Positions 19,812 to 28,667 of a DNA stretch of 59,623 nt are shown here, piece after piece (the first letter of the stretch is position 1; each line of letters begins with the position of its first letter). The notes beneath the pieces are model-generated. The model was not told where the DNA came from. It was given only the letters and a program-made list of their open reading frames with translations, and did not search any database. The stretch covers positions 1-59,623 of the forward strand of contig JADZEX010000047.1 in the NCBI GenBank assembly GCA_020850355.1, in the 5' to 3' direction. This DNA comes from Fimbriimonadaceae bacterium. Lineage in GTDB: Bacteria; Armatimonadota; UBA10988. The translations under genes and the position numbers were made by a program.

Positions 19812-21293
19812 ATGTCTGGGCTCTTGCGGCTGACCATCGTCCTGCTGCTACTGGCCGGCGCCCGCCCCGGTTGGGCCGACCCGCCGCCGCTCAGCGAGGA
19901 GTCGGCGACCTGCGTGGCCTGCCACGAGACCTTTCAGCCCGGGCTGGTGACCGACTGGCAGCGCAGCCGCCACGCCAGCACCACACCGGCCGCGGGGCTC
20001 GCCAAACCCGTGCTGCAGCGACGGATCTCAGCGACCGCCGTGCCGGCAGCGCAGCGTGACGTGGCGGTCGGCTGCTACGAGTGCCACGGCGCGCTGCCGG
20101 ACGCCGGCGCCGACCGCTTCGAGCATTTCGGGACGGTGATCCACACGGTCGTCACCCCGCGCGACTGCGCCGGCTGTCACCCCACCGAGGTCACCGAGTA
20201 CGACGGCTCCAAGAAGGCCCACGCCGTTGGCAACTTGGACCAGAACCCGGTCTACCACGGCCTGGTCAACACGGTGCTGGCACCGCAGACGCTGCGCGAC
20301 GGCGCGCTGCAGAGCACACCACCCTCGGCCGCCACTCGCGCGGCGACCTGCTTCGCCTGTCACGGCACCACCGTCGAGGTGACTGGCAAGCGCACCGTGC
20401 CGCACGAACTCGGCGACTTCGAGCTGCCGGTCCTGAGTGGCTGGCCGAATCAGGGCGTCGGCCGGATCAACCCCGATGGCTCCCGAGGCTCCTGCAGCTC
20501 CTGCCACGCCCGCCACCGCTTCGATCTGGCCGTCGCCCGGTCGCCCGAGACCTGCAGCGAGTGCCACCTGGAGCCCGACACGCCCGCCTGGGAAGTCTAC
20601 CGCGAGAGCAAGCACGGCAACCTCTGGTTCGTCAACCAGGCCTCCCAGGTCCGCGACGCGGTGCCCTGGCGACCCGGCCCGGACTTCCAGTACCCGACCT
20701 GCGCGACCTGCCACAACAGCCTGCTGGTCGGGCCCGACGACACGGTCCTGGCCCCCCGCAGCCACGACTTCGGCGCCCGGCTCTGGGTGCGGCTGTTCGG
20801 GCTGCCCTACGCCCACCCGCAACCCCGGTCGGGCGCCACGCACACCATACGCAACGCCGCGGGCCAGCCGCTGCCAACCACGTTGGACAACCAGCCCGCC
20901 AGCGAGCACCTGATCGATGCCGCCACGGCCGCCTCACGGCAGGCGACGATGACCAAGGTCTGCAGCGCCTGCCACAGCAGCACCTGGTCGCAGGGCCACT
21001 TCGCCAAGCTCGACCAGACCATCGCCGAGACCAACCAACTGACCCTCGCCGCGACGCAGTTGCTGCAACTGGGCTACGCCCGTGGGCGCGCCGATCCAAC
21101 CAATCTGTTCGACGAGAGCATCGAGCGCGCCTGGGTCCGGCAGTGGATGTTCTACGCCAACAGCACGCGCTACGGCGCGGCGATGTGCGGGCAGGACTAT
21201 AGCACGTTCAAGAACGGCTGGTTCCAACTCGGCTCCAACCTGCTGGCGATGCAGGACTGGCTGCGCGACGGCAAGGCCAAGGCCGAGGAGTAG
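19812..21293 (+). CDS. Exported octaheme cytochrome c, hydroxylamine oxidoreductase-like family
   Basis: 493 residues with a Sec signal peptide (cut near AGARPGWA-D). Eight CxxCH heme sites occur in order: CVACH, CYECH, CAGCH, CFACH, CSSCH, CSECH, CATCH, CSACH. The pair CSSCHARHRF and CSECHLEPDTPAWEVYRESKHG, and the C-terminal TRYGAAMCGQDYSTFKNGW, match the HAO/octaheme reductase pattern. HAO-type enzymes oxidise hydroxylamine or hydrazine, while relatives reduce nitrite or hydroxylamine; the direction depends on a Tyr cross-link to heme P460 that I cannot place without an alignment. ATG 19812 follows GGTGGAGAAG. It should act in the periplasm. No ammonia oxidation or other nitrogen genes are nearby. 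Confidence 0.85.
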   Translation: MSGLLRLTIVLLLLAGARPGWADPPPLSEESATCVACHETFQPGLVTDWQRSRHASTTPAAGLAKPVLQRRISATAVPAAQRDVAVGCYECHGALPDAGADRFEHFGTVIHTVVTPRDCAGCHPTEVTEYDGSKKAHAVGNLDQNPVYHGLVNTVLAPQTLRDGALQSTPPSAATRAATCFACHGTTVEVTGKRTVPHELGDFELPVLSGWPNQGVGRINPDGSRGSCSSCHARHRFDLAVARSPETCSECHLEPDTPAWEVYRESKHGNLWFVNQASQVRDAVPWRPGPDFQYPTCATCHNSLLVGPDDTVLAPRSHDFGARLWVRLFGLPYAHPQPRSGATHTIRNAAGQPLPTTLDNQPASEHLIDAATAASRQATMTKVCSACHSSTWSQGHFAKLDQTIAETNQLTLAATQLLQLGYARGRADPTNLFDESIERAWVRQWMFYANSTRYGAAMCGQDYSTFKNGWFQLGSNLLAMQDWLRDGKAKAEE

Positions 21294-21310
21294 CGGGAAG
21301 GATCCACCGC

Positions 21311-21334
21311 CTGCCGCGCCAACCCCCGCGGCAG
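21311..21334 (+). other. Hairpin overlapping the ribosome site of the MttB-like gene
   Basis: CTGCCGCG (21311-21318) pairs with CGCGGCAG (21327-21334); the loop is 8 nt. The right arm includes the first bases of the Shine-Dalgarno CAGGAGAG before ATG 21344. It could attenuate transcription after the cytochrome gene or limit access to the ribosome site. Confidence 0.55.
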
Positions 21335-21343
21335 GAGAGCGCC

Positions 21344-22750
21344 ATGTTTGCGCGCAGCCTGCTGACCGACTCCCAGGCCGAGGCCCTCGGCGCGGGGCTG
21401 CTGCGGGTGCTCGACGAGGTCGGCGTCGTCGTCCAGAACGACGCGCTGCTGGAGTGCCTGGTGTCCTGGGGCGCGCGGGTCGACCGAGCCGCCCAGCGGG
21501 CCACCTTCCCACCAGCGCTGGTGGTGCAGTTCCTCGACCAGCTCCGCGGCCAGCCCCAGTCGGCCGAGGCGGCGCCGCGTTGGGCCACCGGCGGGCAGCC
21601 GGCCCTGGGCACCCAGATCGCGCAACTGCTCTACCAGTGGCCGAGCGGCGAACGAGTCAGCGGCCGGCGCCAGCTGCTGGCCGAGCTGGTCCGCTTCGGC
21701 GAGGCCCTGCACCCGGCGCAGGGCGTCGGCCACTGCCTGCTGTGTACGGACGTGCCGCCGCTCCTGGAACCGCTCGCCGCCGGGCTGGTGCTGGCCGAGT
21801 GGGCCACCCTGCCCCACCCGCCGTTCGCCTGGAACGTCGCCCAGATCGACTGGCTCTGCGAGATGGGCGAGCTGCTCGGGCGACCGCACTGGTACAACTG
21901 GGGCGCCATCTGCATCGCGCACCCGCTCCGTTTCGACCGCGACATCGCCGACAAGTACCTGCGCCGCTGCCGCGAGGGCGTCGCGACCGGCGTCACCGCG
22001 ATGCCGGTGGCTGGCATGACCACCCCGCTGACCACCGCCGGCTTCTGCGCCGTGGCTGGCGCCGAGATCGTCGCCGGCTGGCTGCTGGCCCGCGCGGTCA
22101 ACCCGACGGTCGGCCTGAGCGGCAGCATCTGGGCCGGCAGCCTCGACATGAAGTCCGGCGAGGTCAGCTACAGCAGCTTCGACGCGCTGTTCAACGGCTT
22201 CGTGCTGCACGAGTTCCTGCGCCGCTACACCGGCCGCAATGTGCCGGTGGGCGGTGGCGAGTATTGCGATGCGCGGGAGCCGGGCTACTACGCGGTGTGG
22301 GAGAAGGCGCACAAGGCCCTGCTGATCACCGCCTTCACCGGCCGCGGCGCGGGGCTGGGCGAGGGGCTGCTGGAGAACGGCAAGACGCTCTGCCTGGAGC
22401 AACTGCTGCTGGAGCGCGACGTCAGTGGCGGGCTCGACCGCCTGGCCGCGCCGGTCGACACGGCGCCGACCGAGCTGGACTGGGACGCCGTCCTGCGCGT
22501 CGGCACCGGCGCCGCGCACCACCTCGGCGAGGACACCAGCCTGCTGCGCTTCCGGGAGTTGGCCTGGTGTCCGCCGTTCTACGACCGCAGCGGCTGGCGC
22601 GGCGCGGCGACCGACCAGCAGGTCTTGGCGAAGTGCCACCAGGAGGTGGTTGAGCAGACGGCAGCGGTGACCACGCCGCGCTGCGACGAGGCGACGCTGG
22701 CCGCGCTGCGGGCGGTAGTTGACCGGGCGCGGACGGCGTTGCTGCCGTAG
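21344..22750 (+). CDS. MttB-family methyltransferase (non-pyrrolysine type)
   Basis: 468-residue member of the trimethylamine methyltransferase superfamily: LDEVGVVVQNDALLE near the N-terminus, GVGHCLLCTDVPPLLEPLAAG, a central barrel with EGVATGVTAMPVAGMTTPLT, and the typical AGSLDMKSGEVSYSS segment. There is no in-frame TAG, so no pyrrolysine. Such homologues move methyl groups from glycine betaine, carnitine or other quaternary amines to a corrinoid protein. No corrinoid protein or reductive activase gene is in the window. It starts 50 bp after the octaheme cytochrome, behind a hairpin. Confidence 0.88.
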   Translation: MFARSLLTDSQAEALGAGLLRVLDEVGVVVQNDALLECLVSWGARVDRAAQRATFPPALVVQFLDQLRGQPQSAEAAPRWATGGQPALGTQIAQLLYQWPSGERVSGRRQLLAELVRFGEALHPAQGVGHCLLCTDVPPLLEPLAAGLVLAEWATLPHPPFAWNVAQIDWLCEMGELLGRPHWYNWGAICIAHPLRFDRDIADKYLRRCREGVATGVTAMPVAGMTTPLTTAGFCAVAGAEIVAGWLLARAVNPTVGLSGSIWAGSLDMKSGEVSYSSFDALFNGFVLHEFLRRYTGRNVPVGGGEYCDAREPGYYAVWEKAHKALLITAFTGRGAGLGEGLLENGKTLCLEQLLLERDVSGGLDRLAAPVDTAPTELDWDAVLRVGTGAAHHLGEDTSLLRFRELAWCPPFYDRSGWRGAATDQQVLAKCHQEVVEQTAAVTTPRCDEATLAALRAVVDRARTALLP

Positions 22751-22762
22751 ACCGCCGCCGGC

Positions 22763-23665
22763 TCAGCCTTTGCAGGCCTCGTAGAGGGTGATCAGCCGGC
22801 CGAACAGATCCAGAATGGTCTGCGCGGCGGTGGTCCCGGCGGAGATCGCCTCCTGCGGGGACATGCTGCCCTCAATCGTCAGCACCAGCGGCTGGTCGGT
22901 CGGTGCCTCGTTGAGGCGCTCGATCACGGCGTCGAAGGAGTCGCTCTCGGTGACCGCTCCGCGGTCCAGCAGCAGGCCGTCTTCTTCACCCCGGACGCGC
23001 TGCCGCTCGCTGCGGCCGAAGGTCTCGCTGTACCAGGTCAGCTCGGCCTTTTCGGAGGTCAGCAGGTCCTGCAAGGTGGCCGCGGTATGCTCGTCGTCAG
23101 ACAGCGCGCTGATGAAGCGGTCCCAGGCGGTGGTGCCCTCGGCGGCGTCGGCGGGGCGATGCACTTCGAGACCGTAGACCAGGCCCTCCGGCGAGGTGGT
23201 CACGAAGAACTGCGCGGAGTCGTGGTGCGACTTCGCGGCGGCCTCGGCCGGGGAGGTGACATAGCAGCCGATCATGCGGTCGGCGGCCCAGGAATCGAAC
23301 TCACCGGCGGCGGTGTCGGCCAGCGACTGCGCCAGCCAGCCACCCAGCGAGGTCTTGGTGCGCCAGCCCGAGCCGGCCCCGGAGCCCTGGAAGTCGGTCG
23401 CGTTGAAGCCTTCGAAGTGGGTCCGCTTGCGCTTCGGCCGGGCGGTCTTAGCGGCGGCCGCGGCACGCTCTTCGGGCGCGCTGGCCGCTCGCTCCAGCTC
23501 CCGGCGGAGGTTCCGGACGATCCGCTCCTGCAGCTCCTCGTCGACGTCCTGCAGGCGGCCATTGGCGACATAGCGGATCTTCAGCCGCGGGGTCGCGACC
23601 TCCACCACCTCGTACTCACCAAGCCGATTCGCGTAGTTGCTGCCGACTTCGAAGAAGCCACCCAT
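22763..23665 (-). CDS. Unrecognised 300-residue protein
   Basis: No family recognised. The N-terminal 55 residues (start MGGFFEVGSNYANRLGEYEV) look like a small beta domain followed by a charged helix (LQERIVRNLRRELERA), then a basic patch PKRKRTHFEGFNATDF. The central and C-terminal parts are acidic and soluble, ending in a hydrophobic helix. It has no signal peptide. ATG 23665 has GAGGGA 6 nt upstream; an upstream in-frame start at 23713 has no good site. A possible extended -10 (TGG-TATCCT, minus strand) lies at 23704-23712. It converges on the MttB-like gene with a 12-bp gap. Coding is supported by its low-complexity-free sequence and lack of a better frame. Confidence 0.7.
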   Translation of the reverse strand: MGGFFEVGSNYANRLGEYEVVEVATPRLKIRYVANGRLQDVDEELQERIVRNLRRELERAASAPEERAAAAAKTARPKRKRTHFEGFNATDFQGSGAGSGWRTKTSLGGWLAQSLADTAAGEFDSWAADRMIGCYVTSPAEAAAKSHHDSAQFFVTTSPEGLVYGLEVHRPADAAEGTTAWDRFISALSDDEHTAATLQDLLTSEKAELTWYSETFGRSERQRVRGEEDGLLLDRGAVTESDSFDAVIERLNEAPTDQPLVLTIEGSMSPQEAISAGTTAAQTILDLFGRLITLYEACKG

Positions 23666-23827
23666 TCGCCGTCCCTCGATCCCGTGTGGTGCCAGTTCCG
23701 CACAGGATACCACAGGGCGCCCGAATCGCGGCTGGCAAGGTGGCGGTCATCCTCAGGACAACGGCGACGCTTGACAGGGGGCCCCGTTTGAGCAGAGACT
23801 GGCCTCCAGGATAGGCCATCGACCGCG

Positions 23828-25840
23828 ATGAGTGAAGCCCGTCAGCCGCAACCTGGGAGCGCGCCATCGCTCGCCGCTTCGGCCCCGCCCCCGGCGTCCG
23901 AACTGGATGCCCTGGCGGCGGCCAGCCAGGACGCTGTGCTGACCTTCACCGCCGCCGGCCGGCTGGTCCGCGCCAACGCCGCCGCGACACGACTGCTGCG
24001 GCTGGGCAGCATCGTCGACACCAGTGCCGTCGCCTGTGATCGTTTTGTCGATGCCAGCGGTGCGCCGCTGCCGCCCGCGGATCACCCGCTGTGGTGCTGC
24101 CTCGCCGACGGTCTGCCGCGGACGCAGGTTGAGCTGTATCTGGCCCTGCCGCCCGGCGCCCCGCTGCGGCTGGCCGCCAACTTGGAGCCGGTGCACGGCG
24201 GCCCGGCCGACGGCGCGGCCCTGGTGGCGGTGCTCTGGCGCCCCGAGTCGTTTCGACCCGAGGACCAGCTCAGCGAGCTGCGGAGCCGCGCCGCGCATCA
24301 GGAGCACCTCGTCAACCTGGTCTTCGACAATGTCGACAGCGGCATCGCGGTGACCGACACCGACGACCGCCTGGCGCTCTGGAACGCGCCCTTCGAGCGC
24401 CTCTGCGGGGTCGGGCCGAGCGTCGCCGGGCAGCCTGGACCGACCACCAACGAGTTCCTGCAAGGCCTGCCGTGGCGGCTCAGCCCGGCCCAGCGCAGTC
24501 ACTTCGAGCAACAGGTGGCCGCCGCCCGGGAGAGCATCGAGCCGTATGAGTGCCACGTCGAGACCCGCCGCGAGCTGTTCCATATCTACACCTGCCGGCT
24601 GGCGGGCGGCCGGCGGCTGTGGGCGCTGCGCGACCTCACGGAGCGGCGCCGCATCGCGGCCGAACTGGAAGCCGTGCGGGAGCGCGCCGAGACCCAGCGC
24701 CACCTGCAAGAGCTGGTGTTCGCCAACATTCAGACCGCGCTGCTGGTCACCGACACCCGGCTGCGCGTGGTTGCCAGCAACCCCCGCTTCGGGCGGATGT
24801 GGCACCTCGAACCGGAGTGGCTGGCGGCCCAGCCCGTGCTCAACGACGTCTTCGAGCGGGTCGGCGCCTACTTCACCGCGGCCCGTTTCAACCGCGTCGC
24901 GGCGCACCTTGAGGAGCTGATCCGGGACGAACGCTCGGGCAACCTCGACCTCGAAACCAACGACGGCCGCTTCATCGTGGTCTACACCGCGCCGCTCGAG
25001 AACGGCGGCCGGCTGTTCTCGTTCGGCGACCTGACCGAGCGGCGCGAGCTGGAGCGAAAGCTCAACAACCGCAACCAGGACCTCAACCTGGCCCTGCAGG
25101 AGCAGCGCGAAACGCTCGCCAAGCTGGCCGAGGCCAACCGCAAACTGGAAGAGGCCGACAAGCTGAAGTCGGAGTTCCTGGCCAACACCTCGCACGAGTT
25201 GCGCACCCCGCTGAACAGCATCCTGGGCTACATCGACCTGATCATCAGCGGGCTCTACGCCGACGACGAGGAGCTGATCAAGTTCGGCCGCAACGCCTAC
25301 CGCAGCGCCGAGCATCTGCTGGCCGTGATCAACGACCTCTTGGACATCGCGCGGATCGAGTCGGGCCGGCTCGAGATCGCCCCCGAACCGCTGGTGGTGT
25401 GGCTGGTGATCGAGGAGGTCTGCGAGAGCATTCGCCCGCAGTTGGCGGCCAAGGGGCTGCAACTGGTGCTGCCGCCGATGGACCTGACGCTGACCGTCCG
25501 GGCCGACCCGGCGCGGCTGCGGCAGGTGCTCTTCAACATCCTCGGCAACGCCGTGAAGTTCAGCAATGCCGGCGGAATCACCATTCGGCAGGGCGCCACG
25601 GGGCGCACCGCCTGGGTCACCGTCACCGACACCGGCATCGGCATCCCGCGCGACCGGCAGGAGCACATCTTCGAGAAGTTCGTGCAGGCCGACGGCGCCC
25701 TCAACCGCACCTATGGCGGCACCGGGCTGGGCCTGGCGATCTGCCGTAGCCTGCTGGAGATGATGGGCGGCGGCATCCGCGTGGAGTCCGAGGGCGCCGG
25801 CTGTGGCACGACGGTCCGCGTCGAGCTGCCCCGCACCTGA
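23828..25840 (+). CDS. Cytosolic PAS-domain sensor histidine kinase
   Basis: 670 residues. Two to three PAS-like domains precede the kinase core: about 27-135, about 155-285 (NVDSGIAVTDTDDRLALWN) and about 295-405 (NIQTALLVTDTRLRVVASN). A coiled coil (about 410-450) leads to HisKA with LANTSHELRTPLNS, His456, and HATPase_c with NAVKFSNAG, VTDTGIGIPRD and GGTGLGLAICRSL. No transmembrane segment, receiver or Hpt is present. Upstream, TTGACA at 23771 may be a -35 box. The stop touches the stop of the converging oxidoreductase gene directly. The partner regulator is unknown. Confidence 0.93.
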   Translation: MSEARQPQPGSAPSLAASAPPPASELDALAAASQDAVLTFTAAGRLVRANAAATRLLRLGSIVDTSAVACDRFVDASGAPLPPADHPLWCCLADGLPRTQVELYLALPPGAPLRLAANLEPVHGGPADGAALVAVLWRPESFRPEDQLSELRSRAAHQEHLVNLVFDNVDSGIAVTDTDDRLALWNAPFERLCGVGPSVAGQPGPTTNEFLQGLPWRLSPAQRSHFEQQVAAARESIEPYECHVETRRELFHIYTCRLAGGRRLWALRDLTERRRIAAELEAVRERAETQRHLQELVFANIQTALLVTDTRLRVVASNPRFGRMWHLEPEWLAAQPVLNDVFERVGAYFTAARFNRVAAHLEELIRDERSGNLDLETNDGRFIVVYTAPLENGGRLFSFGDLTERRELERKLNNRNQDLNLALQEQRETLAKLAEANRKLEEADKLKSEFLANTSHELRTPLNSILGYIDLIISGLYADDEELIKFGRNAYRSAEHLLAVINDLLDIARIESGRLEIAPEPLVVWLVIEEVCESIRPQLAAKGLQLVLPPMDLTLTVRADPARLRQVLFNILGNAVKFSNAGGITIRQGATGRTAWVTVTDTGIGIPRDRQEHIFEKFVQADGALNRTYGGTGLGLAICRSLLEMMGGGIRVESEGAGCGTTVRVELPRT

Positions 25841-26911
25841 TCAGCCGGCCAGCGCGACCGTCACGCCGCGCTCCGCAGACTCCCAGGCCGCCTCGATGAT
25901 CTCCCAGGTCCGGAGCATGTCCTCGCCGGTCGCGGGGCCGTCCTCGCCGGCCAAGGCCGCGCGCAGGGCCTGCTGGGCGAACTCCAGACCGGGTCGGTCG
26001 CCGTAGGCCGGCACCACCTCCTCGCGGAAGCTGACCCGCCGTTCCGGGGCGCCGACCCAGTCGGGATGGAACGTCACCAGATCGACCACCTGCGGGTCGT
26101 CGGTCGGCGCAAAGCTGGCCGATCCGAGCGTCCCCTTGAGGCCCAGCCAGGTGTCCTTCGAGGCGAAGCTGTTGCCGCCGGAGCCGCCCGGCATGAGGTA
26201 CCCGAAGCTGGCGGTGGCCAGGCAACCGTTGGCGAACCGCAGCGTCAGCACGGCCATGTCTTCGACGTCGATGGCCTCACCCGAGAGCGTGGCGCAGTGC
26301 GCCGTGACACTGACCACTTCACTGCCCAGGATGTAGCGCAGCAGATCGAGGTAGTGACAGCCCAGCCAGGGCAGGATGCCGCCGCCGCTGAGGGCCTTGT
26401 TGAACAGCCAGTGGCGCGGGTTGCGGAGCCCGACCGTGGTGGTGTGCAGCCGCGTCTCGGCGCTACAGAGGCGGCCCAGCCAGCCCTTGGCGACGGCCTC
26501 GCGCAGCAGGCCGACGGCGGGCTTGAAGCGGTTGGTGTAGAGCACGCTGAGCGACAGCCCGCGCTGGCGGTAGGCGGCCACGACCGGCCGCACCTCGGCG
26601 CTGTTGAGCCCGATCGGCTTCTCGCTGAGCACCGACTTGCCGGCCTCCGCCCAGCGCAACAGCAGCTCCGCGTGGCGGTCGTGCCGCAGCCCGGCAATCG
26701 CCCACGGCACGGCCGCCTCGCTGCGCACGCTGTCGAGGTGCTGATGCACGGCCCGCAGCTTCGGGCCGACCTTCGCCGCGAGGGCCTCGGCGACGGCCGG
26801 GTCGGGATCCCAGAGGTGGATCCCGCTGACCTCGGGCATCGTCTGCAAGGTCGTCAGGTGACTTGCCGCATGGGGATGATCGCAACCCAACAGCGCGGCT
26901 TCGACCTTCAC
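25841..26911 (-). CDS. Gfo/Idh/MocA-family oxidoreductase
   Basis: 356 residues. The N-terminal Rossmann domain has AALLGCDHPHAASHL in place of the usual GxGxxG, and the conserved catalytic-lysine loop SVLSEKPIGLNSAEV. The C-terminal domain starts near residue 130 and carries GGGILPWLGCHYLDLLRYILG, where the DxxxH-like segment reads GCHYLDL. The family oxidises or epimerises sugars, inositols and sialic-acid-like compounds with NAD(P). Its start overlaps the sialidase-like gene by 4 nt (ATGA), so they form an operon in which sialidase products may be the substrate (inference). Confidence 0.92.
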   Translation of the reverse strand: MKVEAALLGCDHPHAASHLTTLQTMPEVSGIHLWDPDPAVAEALAAKVGPKLRAVHQHLDSVRSEAAVPWAIAGLRHDRHAELLLRWAEAGKSVLSEKPIGLNSAEVRPVVAAYRQRGLSLSVLYTNRFKPAVGLLREAVAKGWLGRLCSAETRLHTTTVGLRNPRHWLFNKALSGGGILPWLGCHYLDLLRYILGSEVVSVTAHCATLSGEAIDVEDMAVLTLRFANGCLATASFGYLMPGGSGGNSFASKDTWLGLKGTLGSASFAPTDDPQVVDLVTFHPDWVGAPERRVSFREEVVPAYGDRPGLEFAQQALRAALAGEDGPATGEDMLRTWEIIEAAWESAERGVTVALAG

Positions 26912-28569
26912 TGCGCACCTCCCGCCAGCGCCGCCCGCAGGTCGCTGAGCCGCAGCACGCGGCAGACCGCCTGCTCTGCTTCGTGATCGACCGTGCCGAC
27001 GGCATAGTAGAGCACCGCCAGTTGCCCGTCCGGCAGCGGCTGCACGCTAGGATAGCCGCAGTCGCCATTGAGCGCGTCCCAGGCCAGCAGGGCGCGGCTC
27101 TCCGGGGCAAAAGTGCGGCCAGCGTCGGTCGACAGCCAGGCCACCACACCCTTCGGCTGCAGCCGCAGCCCGCAGACCAGCAGCACCGTCTGGGCATCCA
27201 GCGCCACCACGTCGGCGGGATGCACGCCCGGCTGGGTGACCAGCCGCGGCTGGCTCCAGGTCCGCCCGCCGTCGGCCGACTCCATCGTGCTGACGGCGCC
27301 TTGCCAGTCGCGCAGCGCAGCCAGCACCCGGCCGTCGGGCAGCGCCGCCACGCTGAACTCGTTGAACCCGTCGGCGACGATACTCGGGTCGCCCCAGGTG
27401 CGGCCCTGGTCGCGGGAGCGCAGCAGCACCGCCGGCCGCCCGCCCGGCGCCCGGCTGAGGTTGCCGACCGCCGGCTGCCCGTCGCCGCGAGGCCAGCTAT
27501 AGGCCGGCAGCAGCGCCGTGCCGTCAGCCAGCTCGATGATCCGGCCATAGGGCGACAGTTCGTCAAACCACTCGGTCGCCAGGGGCTGCGGCGCCGACCA
27601 GGTCCGCCCGCCGTCGGTCGAGCGGGTGACCTTGCCCAGGTAGAGCCCGGCCTGGTGATCGAACTTGCCCTCGGCGTTGTAGCTCTGCGCCTCGCTGTAG
27701 GCGCAGACCAGGCTGCCATCGGAGAGGCAGCCGAGCGCCGGGTTGCGGTCGTCCCAGCCGCTGTCGACCAGCACCCGCGTCGGCGACCAGGTGCGGCCGC
27801 CGTCGGTCGAGTGCAGCCAGTCGAGCCGGCCGGCCCGCCCGATGTGCGGTGCCCCACCCCGCACCACGGCCCCCAGGCTGCCGTCGCGCAGGGTCACCAG
27901 CACCGGGAAGAACCCGCCCGGGGTAACCGCCTGGAAGCTGCTGCCAGCGACCCGCGGCAGAGCGCTGTAGTCGTTTGGATCGGACATCAACCGGAACTCC
28001 TGCGCCGTCGCCGGCGCCGCCTCGACTGCGAAATCGTCAAAGCTGACCGTGCCCTGGCCGGCCCGCAGGCCGACGTAGCCGACGGCGAAGGTCGGATCGT
28101 CGCCGCTGGCCACCAGGGCCCCGTTCAGGCGCACCTCGAAATGGCCCCCGCGCGCGGCGACCTCGGCCTGGTGCCAGGCCTCCAGCGGCAGCGCCACCTG
28201 GCGCTGGCGATGCACCTCGTGCCACGACTGGGCGGCGGTCTGGCGCACCAGGATCACCTGCTGGTTGCCGCCGTCAAAGTGCACGTAGTACCCGCTGCGA
28301 CTGTCGACCGCCCGGAAGACGATCCCCGCCGCCCGCACGCCGCGGCCGGCCGCCGCCGCGCGGAAGCGGACCCGCACCAGGCCATCGCCCCAGGCCTGCC
28401 GGGTGTCCCAGGCGTAGGCCCCGGCGGCCGCGCGATCGGTCTGGGTGAGCACGCCGTCGGCGACCTGCCACAACCCGCCGGCAGTGACCCAGCCCGCCGG
28501 CAGGGCGGTCCCGTCGAAGGTCTCCGGCACCGCGGTCACGACGCCCAGCCAAAGCATTGCGCACCACAT
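26908..28569 (-). CDS. Exported sialidase-like Asp-box glycoside hydrolase with N-terminal LamG/KHD-like domain
   Basis: 553 residues with a short signal peptide (MWCAMLWLGVVTA). Residues about 17-175 form a concanavalin-like beta sandwich (ETFDGTALPAGW, IVFRAVDSRSGYYVHFDGG) as in family DUF1080 proteins. The beta propeller that follows has five Asp boxes: STDGGRTWSPT, STDGGRTWSAP, SRDQGRTWGDP, SADGGRTWSQP and STDAGRTFAPE. Such proteins cleave sialic acids or other sugars, but many Asp-box proteins of this type have unproven activity. It is the first gene of an operon with the Gfo/Idh/MocA oxidoreductase and is divergent from the next sialidase-like gene. Confidence 0.87.
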   Translation of the reverse strand: MWCAMLWLGVVTAVPETFDGTALPAGWVTAGGLWQVADGVLTQTDRAAAGAYAWDTRQAWGDGLVRVRFRAAAAGRGVRAAGIVFRAVDSRSGYYVHFDGGNQQVILVRQTAAQSWHEVHRQRQVALPLEAWHQAEVAARGGHFEVRLNGALVASGDDPTFAVGYVGLRAGQGTVSFDDFAVEAAPATAQEFRLMSDPNDYSALPRVAGSSFQAVTPGGFFPVLVTLRDGSLGAVVRGGAPHIGRAGRLDWLHSTDGGRTWSPTRVLVDSGWDDRNPALGCLSDGSLVCAYSEAQSYNAEGKFDHQAGLYLGKVTRSTDGGRTWSAPQPLATEWFDELSPYGRIIELADGTALLPAYSWPRGDGQPAVGNLSRAPGGRPAVLLRSRDQGRTWGDPSIVADGFNEFSVAALPDGRVLAALRDWQGAVSTMESADGGRTWSQPRLVTQPGVHPADVVALDAQTVLLVCGLRLQPKGVVAWLSTDAGRTFAPESRALLAWDALNGDCGYPSVQPLPDGQLAVLYYAVGTVDHEAEQAVCRVLRLSDLRAALAGGAQ

Positions 28570-28667
28570 GATCAGGGCTTCGGCAGGCCCGGCCGGGTTC
28601 CTCTCCGACCGTCCCCGAGTCGCCGACCGCCGAGTTGTGTTACGCTGTCGGCGAGGTGCTGGCTGCC

